From an uncultured Clostridia bacterium (GTDB taxonomy: Bacteria; Bacillota_A; Clostridia; Christensenellales; Aristaeellaceae): a stretch of DNA of 6,266 nucleotides. The translations under genes were made by a program, and so were the position numbers. The stretch covers positions 1 to 6,266 of the forward strand of contig CAMVBO010000111.1 of assembly GCA_947165745.1 (NCBI GenBank), in the 5' to 3' direction. Shown here in pieces: positions 1 to 6,266 of this stretch. Every line of letters starts with the position of its first letter. Within the stretch, counting starts at the first letter, position 1. The notes beneath the pieces were generated by a model. It worked only from the letters and a program-made list of their open reading frames with translations. It had not been told where the DNA came from and searched no databases.

Positions 1-98
1 AAGGCGCCCCAGCCGATGATGCAGCCAAAGGCAATCGCCCAGACATCCAGGGGAGACAGGTATCTGTCGTACTCGTTGTAGACTCTGTTTTCCTGCAT
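1..98 (-). CDS. N-terminal fragment of an APC-type amino-acid permease (runs off the left edge)
   Basis: Only the first 32 codons are in the window. They encode a short polar N-terminus (MQENRVYNEYDRYL) followed by SPLDVWAIAFGCIIGWGAF, which leads into a first membrane helix. The glycine-rich IIGWG segment in helix 1 is typical of the amino acid-polyamine-organocation (APC) superfamily, where the unwound helix 1 contacts the substrate. The protein would be an inner-membrane transporter, probably for amino acids, but the substrate cannot be told from this piece. The start is decided by the ribosome binding site: GGAGGT at 105-110 directly abuts an ATG at 104-102, leaving no spacing, whereas the second in-frame ATG at 98-96 lies 6 bases from it, so the second is preferred. 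The gene is divergent from the c-di-GMP gene. Family call fairly confident, substrate unknown. Confidence 0.72.
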   Translation of the reverse strand, partial: MQENRVYNEYDRYLSPLDVWAIAFGCIIGWGA

Positions 99-104
99 AA
101 GCAT

Positions 105-110
105 ACCTCC
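105..110 (-). promoter_or_regulatory. Ribosome binding site of the permease gene
   Basis: On the minus strand this reads GGAGGT, a strong Shine-Dalgarno match. It lies 6 bases before the ATG at 98-96 and 0 bases before the ATG at 104-102, so it selects the downstream start. Confidence 0.7.
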
Positions 111-193
111 GCCGGCGTTGCCGCCCCGAGTTCTCCGCGCCGCGGGCCGCGCTCCTTAAAGATGCCCCACGGCGTTTCTTCCGGTTTAAAACA

Positions 194-222
194 ATTATAA
201 CACAGAACAGATCGTTTGAAAA
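194..222 (-). promoter_or_regulatory. Sigma-A-type promoter for the permease gene
   Basis: On the minus strand a perfect -10 box TATAAT (199-194) is preceded by TGT, giving an extended -10 (TGn) element. A 4-of-6 -35 match TTTTCA (222-217) lies upstream with a 17-base spacer. The predicted transcript starts near 187 and has a leader of about 90 bases. That leader contains a very GC-rich stretch (about 136-152, built from GCGC and CCGCGG units), which could fold but matches no riboswitch or T-box pattern I recognise. Positions are seen directly; promoter activity is inferred. Confidence 0.6.
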
Positions 223-275
223 GACACAGAACGCCCCGGCACTGCCAGAAATATGCCATTTTGACCATTTTATGG

Positions 276-304
276 TTGATTCCAAGGCTTGTTTCGAGTA
301 TAAT
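276..304 (+). promoter_or_regulatory. Strong sigma-A-type promoter for the c-di-GMP gene
   Basis: A -35 box TTGATT (276-281, 4 of 6 consensus bases) and a perfect -10 box TATAAT (299-304) are separated by exactly 17 bases in an AT-rich stretch. Transcription would begin near 311, giving a leader of about 65 bases before the ATG at 376. The 8-base palindrome TTGCGCAA (308-315) lies across the predicted start point. It is the only good rightward promoter seen, and it probably also serves the nucleoside hydrolase gene downstream. Confidence 0.7.
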
Positions 305-317
305 GGATTGCGCAAAG

Positions 318-335
318 GTTTAACATGCGTTAAAC
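318..335 (+). promoter_or_regulatory. Operator-like inverted repeat just downstream of the rightward promoter
   Basis: The sequence GTTTAAC-ATGC-GTTAAAC is a perfect 7-base inverted repeat around a 4-base spacer, at about +8 to +25 relative to the predicted start of transcription. Its length, symmetry and position fit the binding site of a dimeric repressor that would block transcription. It lacks the GC-rich stem and T-run of a terminator. I do not recognise it as the site of a specific regulator family, and no regulator gene is visible in the window. Confidence 0.45.
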
Positions 336-375
336 ACTTCAAATCGGCATTGCGTACGGAAAGGGTGAATGGATT

Positions 376-2793
376 ATGCTTTACTCCAGCGCGGGCTTCC
401 TGGCCCTGATCATTCACCTGATTATCAACCATGACGTGCTGTGGAAAAACACGAACCGCGAGCTCATCCCCGCCCATCAGAGCTATCGCTCGTTCCTGTT
501 CGCCATTACGATCTATTTCATCTCAGACATACTCTGGGGCCTGCTTTACGAACAGCGCCTGGTCGCCCTCGTACACCTGGACACCGCGGTTTACTTCGCG
601 TCCATGGCCTTTTCCATACTGTTCTGGACCCGCTTCGTCATCGATTACCTGAAAGAAAAGAACGGCTTTGCCCGGATCCTGTACATCATCGGTTGGCTGA
701 TCTTCGCCTTCCAGATGCTGTTTTTGCTGCTCAACTTCTTTGTGCCGGTGCTGTATTCCTTCGATGCGGAGGGCAACTATCGCGCGGAAGCGGCGCGATA
801 CCTCACCCTGGCGGTGCAAATTGCCATGTTCCTGATGACTTCCGTCTACGCCTTCTTCGGCGCAACGCGAAGCAGCGGCACCATGAAGCTGCGGCATCGC
901 ACCATCGGCTTCTCCAGCCTGGCGATGGGCGGCTTCGTCATCGCCCAGTCCCTGTTCCCGCTGCTGCCGCTTTACGCCATCGGATGCCTGCTCAGCAGCT
1001 GCGTGCTGCACAGCTTCGTGCTGGAAAATGAAAAGGAGGAATACCGGGACAAGCTGGAGGAGCGACTGCACGACAACATCCTGAAGGGCAACTACTACGA
1101 CCTGCTCACCGGGCTGCCGGGCATGTCCTACTTCCTCGACCTGGCCCAGGGCATTCGCTCCCGGATCAACCGCGAAGGCGGAAGGTGCGCGTTCCTCTTC
1201 CTGAACCTGAGCGGCATGAAGTTCTACAACCAGAGCCACGGCTTCGCGGAGGGCGACCGGCTGCTGCGCGCCTTCTCCCAGCTGCTGACCGGCGCCTTCG
1301 GCAGTGAAAACTGCAGCCGCTTCGGGCAGGATCACTTCGTGGTCCTGGCGAAAGACGAGGGGCTGGAGGCCGCCTTGGACGGACTCTTTAAGAAATGGGA
1401 CGCCATGAACAAGCACGATTGTCCCGCCATACTCGTCGGCGTCTATCCGGACAGCGTGGAGAACATGGATGTCAGCACCGCCTGCGACCTGGCGAAGTTC
1501 GCCTGCGACGCCATCCGGCACACCTACGTGTCCTCCATCAAGTATTATGACACGGCCATGCTGTCCAACGCCGAGCGCCAGCAGTACATCATCTCCCACC
1601 TGGATCAGGCCATCGAACAGCGGTGGATCCAGGTCTATTACCAGCCCATCGTGCGCGCCGCCAGCCGCCAGGTGTGCGACGAGGAGGCGCTGGCCCGCTG
1701 GATCGACCCGCAGCGCGGCTTCCTGTCTCCGGCGGAGTTCATTCCCATACTGGAGGACGCGAAGCTGATCTACAAGCTGGATCTGTACGTCGTGGACCGT
1801 GTGCTGGAAAAGAACCGCCAGCTGCAGGAATTCGGCCTGCACCTGGTGCCCCAGTCCGTCAACCTCTCCCGGTCGGATTTTGAAGCCTGCGATATCGTGG
1901 AGGAGATCCGGCGGCGCGTGGACGATGCCGGCCTCGACCGGAGCCTGCTGACCATCGAGATCACCGAGAGCATCGTCGGCGGCGACTTTGACTTCATCAA
2001 GGAACAGGTCGAACGCTTCCGGGCGCTGGGCTTCCCCGTGTGGATGGACGACTTCGGCAGCGGCTACTCGTGCCTGGACGTACTGCAGAGCATGCCGGTG
2101 GACCTGATCAAGTTCGACATGCGCTTCATGCAGCAGTACAACCACGGCGACAAGAGCAAGATCATACTGACCGAGCTGATGAAGATGGCCGTGGGGCTGG
2201 GCATCGACACCGTCTGCGAGGGCGTGGAGCGGGCGGACCAGGCGGAATTCCTGCGGGACATCGGCTGTTCCAAGCTGCAGGGCTATTACTACGCCAGGCC
2301 CATGCCCCTGGAGCAGATCCTTGAGCGCTACAGGACCGGCACGCAGATCGGCTTTGAAAACCCAGCCGAGTCCGGCTACTTCGACGCCATCGGCCGCATC
2401 AACCTGTACGACCTGGCGGTCATCGCCAACGAGGAAGAGGACGCCCTGCAGCACTACTTCAGCACCGTGCCCATGGCGATCATCGAAGTGCAGAACGACA
2501 GGACCCGCTTTGTCCGCAGCAACCACGCCTACAGGGATTTCATGGAGCGCGCCTTCAAGTTCGACATCTCCGAGCTGACCGCCGATTACCACGAGACGAC
2601 GGGCGCGCCGGGGCGGCCTTTTGTGGACACGCTGCGGCAATGCTGCAGGGACAGCAGCCGGTCGGTGTTTGAGGCCACCCTGCCGGACGGCGCCATCGTG
2701 CACACCTTCATGCGCCGCATCGCGGAAAACCCGGTCACCGGCACGGTAGCCGTGGCCGTCGCCGTGCTGGCCGTCACCGAAGCCAAAGAATAG
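376..2793 (+). CDS. Membrane-bound c-di-GMP phosphodiesterase with degenerate GGDEF, active-type EAL and C-terminal PAS-like domain
   Basis: An 805-residue protein predicted to hydrolyse cyclic di-GMP to pGpG at the inner membrane. Residues 1-215 hold about seven hydrophobic segments (roughly 5-18, 39-59, 66-88, 99-127, 141-163, 176-196, 198-215), a likely sensory module; a charged, probably helical linker follows (217-235). Residues 240-395 form a GGDEF-type domain whose signature is GQDHF (317-321); the metal-binding aspartates of the usual DxD are Asn277 and Ser279, and no RxxD inhibitory site precedes the signature, so cyclase activity is unlikely. Residues 400-650 form an EAL domain with the expected residues: EAL 437-439, Asn496 in NLS, EITES 528-532, DDFGSGYS from Asp558, Lys579, EGVE 615-618 and Gln635. 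Residues 690-800 look PAS-like (VPMAIIEVQN, then RSNHAYRDFM). The start at 376 has an AAAGGG-type ribosome binding site about 8-10 bases upstream; the ATG at 369 is out of frame. Domain calls confident; signal sensed unknown. Confidence 0.9.
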   Translation: MLYSSAGFLALIIHLIINHDVLWKNTNRELIPAHQSYRSFLFAITIYFISDILWGLLYEQRLVALVHLDTAVYFASMAFSILFWTRFVIDYLKEKNGFARILYIIGWLIFAFQMLFLLLNFFVPVLYSFDAEGNYRAEAARYLTLAVQIAMFLMTSVYAFFGATRSSGTMKLRHRTIGFSSLAMGGFVIAQSLFPLLPLYAIGCLLSSCVLHSFVLENEKEEYRDKLEERLHDNILKGNYYDLLTGLPGMSYFLDLAQGIRSRINREGGRCAFLFLNLSGMKFYNQSHGFAEGDRLLRAFSQLLTGAFGSENCSRFGQDHFVVLAKDEGLEAALDGLFKKWDAMNKHDCPAILVGVYPDSVENMDVSTACDLAKFACDAIRHTYVSSIKYYDTAMLSNAERQQYIISHLDQAIEQRWIQVYYQPIVRAASRQVCDEEALARWIDPQRGFLSPAEFIPILEDAKLIYKLDLYVVDRVLEKNRQLQEFGLHLVPQSVNLSRSDFEACDIVEEIRRRVDDAGLDRSLLTIEITESIVGGDFDFIKEQVERFRALGFPVWMDDFGSGYSCLDVLQSMPVDLIKFDMRFMQQYNHGDKSKIILTELMKMAVGLGIDTVCEGVERADQAEFLRDIGCSKLQGYYYARPMPLEQILERYRTGTQIGFENPAESGYFDAIGRINLYDLAVIANEEEDALQHYFSTVPMAIIEVQNDRTRFVRSNHAYRDFMERAFKFDISELTADYHETTGAPGRPFVDTLRQCCRDSSRSVFEATLPDGAIVHTFMRRIAENPVTGTVAVAVAVLAVTEAKE

Positions 2794-2794
2794 C

Positions 2795-2813
2795 CCGCGG
2801 CTGTCCGCGGACA
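2795..2813 (+). repeat. Small GC-rich hairpin/palindrome between the phosphodiesterase and nucleoside hydrolase genes
   Basis: CCGCGG (2795-2800) is repeated at 2805-2810 around CTGT, able to form a 6-bp stem with a 4-base loop. The overlapping 12-base sequence TGTCCGCGGACA (2802-2813) is itself a perfect palindrome. No T-run follows (next bases ATAAGA), so it is not a convincing intrinsic terminator. It could attenuate, stabilise or process a shared transcript, or bind a protein. It starts one base after the upstream stop codon. Confidence 0.4.
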
Positions 2814-2838
2814 ATAAGACGCGAAGAGGTATATCGCC

Positions 2839-3726
2839 ATGCGCTATGAATACCGGGTTCCCGAGGAAAAGCAGATTCGGGTGATCGTCGATTCCGACAC
2901 CGCGTGCGAGGCGGACGATCCCTTTGCCATCGCCCACGCGCTGATGAGCCCGAAGCTGATCGTACGCGCCATCGTGGCGGAGCACTTCGCCGCCCCCGGC
3001 TCCATGCGTTTGAGCTATGAGGCCATCCAGCGCCTGCTGCGCGCCATGCACCGTGAGGCAAACCTGCTCCCCGGCGAGGAATGGCCGCTGAACCCGGGCG
3101 CGCCCACGTCCGAAGGCGTGCGGTTCATTATCGACGAGGCCCTGCGCGAGGACACGCGCCCGCTGTTCGTGCTGTGCCTCGGCGCGCTTTCCAACCTGGC
3201 CCGCGCGCTGCGGGAAGCGCCTGAGATCCTTCACCGAATGACCGTCGTAACCATCGGCGGCCACGGCTACGATGTCTCCCCCATTCCGTTCCGGGAGTTC
3301 AACTTCGGCAACGACATCGACGCCGCCAACGCGCTCATGTCCAGCGGGGCGGAGATCTGGCAGGTGCCAGTGCCCGCCTACGGCGGCATCCGCACGGGCC
3401 TGGCCGAGCTGCAATACCGGGTCGCTCCCTGCGGCGACGCCGGGCGCTATCTGTTTGACCAGATGGTGGCCTATAACGAATCGCCGGCCGCGGGCTGGAC
3501 CCCCGGCGAGAGCTGGTCCCTGGGCGATTCCCCCGCCGTGTGCGTCACGCTGGACCCCTCCTGCGGCAGGTTCCACACCCAGGCCGCCCGCTTCGTCAAC
3601 CCGGACACCACCTACTCCGACCGGGAGACGGGGCAGTTCGTGCGCGTATACGACACCGTGGACCCCCGCTATGTGCTGGAGGATTTCTTCGCCAAGCTGG
3701 CGATAAACTACCGGCAGGCGGAATAA
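2839..3726 (+). CDS. Nucleoside hydrolase-family protein (inosine/uridine-preferring hydrolase fold)
   Basis: A 295-residue, probably cytosolic protein of the nucleoside hydrolase family, which cleaves the N-glycosidic bond of nucleosides to give free base and ribose. Near the N-terminus, VIVDSD (15-20) and EADD (24-27) form the aspartate cluster that binds the catalytic calcium, but the cluster is spaced as DSDTACEADD rather than the common DTDPGxDD, marking a divergent subgroup. Further family signs are LGALSNLA (114-121, compare G-x-L-T-N-x-A), IGGH (139-142), EFNFGNDIDAAN (153-164, substrate-contact Asn and Asp) and LGDSPAV (228-234, the C-terminal metal-ligand aspartate). Length is slightly under the usual 310-330. 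The start has AGAGG (2825-2829) 9 bases upstream. It follows the phosphodiesterase by 45 bases on the same strand, so co-transcription is likely. No signal peptide is seen. The true substrate is unknown; a guanosine-salvage role is only inference. Confidence 0.82.
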   Translation: MRYEYRVPEEKQIRVIVDSDTACEADDPFAIAHALMSPKLIVRAIVAEHFAAPGSMRLSYEAIQRLLRAMHREANLLPGEEWPLNPGAPTSEGVRFIIDEALREDTRPLFVLCLGALSNLARALREAPEILHRMTVVTIGGHGYDVSPIPFREFNFGNDIDAANALMSSGAEIWQVPVPAYGGIRTGLAELQYRVAPCGDAGRYLFDQMVAYNESPAAGWTPGESWSLGDSPAVCVTLDPSCGRFHTQAARFVNPDTTYSDRETGQFVRVYDTVDPRYVLEDFFAKLAINYRQAE

Positions 3727-3746
3727 ACACACAGCGAATAATGCAA

Positions 3747-3784
3747 AGGGGCTGTCTCAAAACCTGTGCTTTGAGACAGCCCCT
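3747..3784 (+). terminator. Hairpin between convergent genes, probable bidirectional terminator
   Basis: A perfect 15-bp stem: GGGGCTGTCTCAAA (3748-3761) pairs with TTTGAGACAGCCCC (3770-3783), extended by the A3747-T3784 pair, around an 8-base loop ACCTGTGC. It lies between the nucleoside hydrolase stop (3726) and the tex stop (3810), where both transcripts must end. The bases after the stem are only moderately T-rich on either strand (TGCTTGTGTTT rightward, TTTGCATTATT leftward), so the stem does most of the work. It could equally be a dispersed hairpin repeat used as a terminator. Minus-strand function is as likely as plus-strand function. Confidence 0.8.
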
Positions 3785-3809
3785 GCTTGTGTTTCCGCGA
3801 AGGACGCAT

Positions 3810-5969
<2,160 letters not shown>

Positions 5970-6066
5970 CACCCATGGGCCTTGCGCCCTGATTCATCGT
6001 TTGCATCGGGATTATGCATCCCCGTCGTTGCCGTCAGGCGACCCCCTCGCCCTGCCGGTCCGCCGG
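5970..6066 (-). other. Gap between the phosphatase and tex genes
   Basis: About 97 bases with no convincing terminator hairpin plus T-run. A CATAAT box (6016-6011, minus strand) could be a -10 element, but the best -35 candidate (CTGACG, 6037-6032) is weak and spaced by only 15 bases. TGCATC occurs twice (6002-6007 and 6015-6020) as a 13-base-period direct repeat. Read-through from the phosphatase gene into tex is therefore as plausible as a separate tex promoter. Confidence 0.35.
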
Positions 6067-6266
6067 TCACGCGTTGCCGCTTCTGCCCCGATAGCAGAAG
6101 CCCAGCATGGTGATATCGTCAAACTGATCGGCGTCACCCACAAAATCCTGGATATGCCTGCGCACCACGGGCAGGGTGTCCCGCATCGACGCGTCCTTGA
6201 CGGAATTCAGCGCCTCAAGCAGCCGGTTCATCCCATATTGTTCCACGTTCCCGTCGATGGCCTCGG
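6067..6266 (-). CDS. C-terminal end of a PP2C-type (SpoIIE/RsbU-like) serine/threonine phosphatase (runs off the right edge)
   Basis: Only the last 65 codons and the TGA stop (6069-6067) are visible. The peptide begins EAIDGNVEQYGMNRLLEALN, which matches the 'TEA...N...E.fG..rl' segment of the PP2C/SpoIIE phosphatase domain. It continues to VRRHIQDFVGDADQFDDITMLGFCYRG, where FDDITML carries the conserved C-terminal Asp pair that binds catalytic metal. The domain ends at the protein's C-terminus, as is usual for sensor-phosphatases of this group. Such enzymes typically dephosphorylate anti-anti-sigma (STAS) proteins. The N-terminal sensor part lies outside the window, so its input, and whether it is SpoIIE itself, cannot be told. 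It is upstream of and co-directional with tex. Confidence 0.82.
   Translation of the reverse strand, partial: EAIDGNVEQYGMNRLLEALNSVKDASMRDTLPVVRRHIQDFVGDADQFDDITMLGFCYRGRSGNA

Noticed and set aside
99..187. Riboswitch, T-box or leader peptide in the permease leader.
   Set aside because: The leader has a GC-rich foldable stretch and an AAGGAG-like sequence, but no start codon suitably follows that sequence, and I recognise no T-box, aptamer core or terminator with T-run.
369..371. ATG seven bases before the chosen start of the c-di-GMP gene.
   Set aside because: It is in a different reading frame from the membrane/GGDEF/EAL frame; the ATG at 376 gives the long conserved product and has suitable spacing to the AAAGGG-type site.
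523..3732. Open frame of 1069 codons on the minus strand, antisense to the phosphodiesterase and nucleoside hydrolase genes.
   Set aside because: It is codon-aligned with both sense genes, so it would be stopped only by sense TTA, CTA or TCA codons, which are rare in this GC-rich DNA; it ends exactly at a sense TCA codon (523-525). Its translation is low-complexity in His, Gln, Gly and Val and shows no domain.
3747..3784. Hairpin as the terminal inverted repeats of an insertion sequence.
   Set aside because: The two arms are only 8 bases apart with no transposase or target duplication visible; a terminator or small hairpin repeat explains it better.
6011..6037. Dedicated tex promoter (CATAAT with CTGACG, minus strand).
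   Set aside because: Spacing of 15 bases and a poor -35 match; kept only as a possibility in the gap annotation.

Overview
The window looks like chromosomal DNA of a GC-rich member of the Bacillota, probably a Clostridia-type (gut-associated) bacterium. This rests on strong Shine-Dalgarno-like sites, sigma-A-type promoters in short AT-rich gaps between GC-rich genes, a Tex protein of usual length, and a PP2C phosphatase of the SpoIIE/RsbU type. The genus cannot be named from the sequence. I see no rRNA, tRNA, CRISPR, insertion sequence or phage gene.

Layout. The left edge (minus strand) holds the first 32 codons of an amino-acid permease-like transporter reading out of the window. A 277-base divergent intergenic region follows. 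It carries one promoter facing each way, and a perfect operator-like dyad sits just downstream of the rightward promoter. Rightward come a large membrane-bound c-di-GMP signalling protein (about seven membrane segments, degenerate GGDEF, intact EAL, C-terminal PAS-like domain) and, 45 bases later, a nucleoside hydrolase-family protein. The two are probably one transcription unit. A perfect 15-bp hairpin then separates this pair from the leftward (convergent) tex gene. Upstream of tex, in the same direction, the right edge holds the C-terminal end of a PP2C-type (SpoIIE/RsbU-like) protein phosphatase.

How the genes may work together. The EAL protein has all the residues expected of a c-di-GMP phosphodiesterase, while its GGDEF half has lost metal and active-site residues, so the net effect predicted is c-di-GMP breakdown controlled by membrane and PAS-like inputs. 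The nucleoside hydrolase next to it could act on nucleosides, conceivably guanosine derived from c-di-GMP turnover, but that link is inferred from adjacency only. Tex and the phosphatase form a separate leftward group linking an RNA/transcription accessory factor with a phospho-signalling protein; whether they share a transcript is open.

I found no clearly new defence or mobile system. The points most worth a second look are the promoter-proximal dyad, the degenerate-GGDEF/active-EAL/PAS architecture paired with a nucleoside hydrolase, the divergent metal motif of that hydrolase, and a marked codon-context bias in which the rare Ile codon ATA is almost always followed by a CTN Leu codon.
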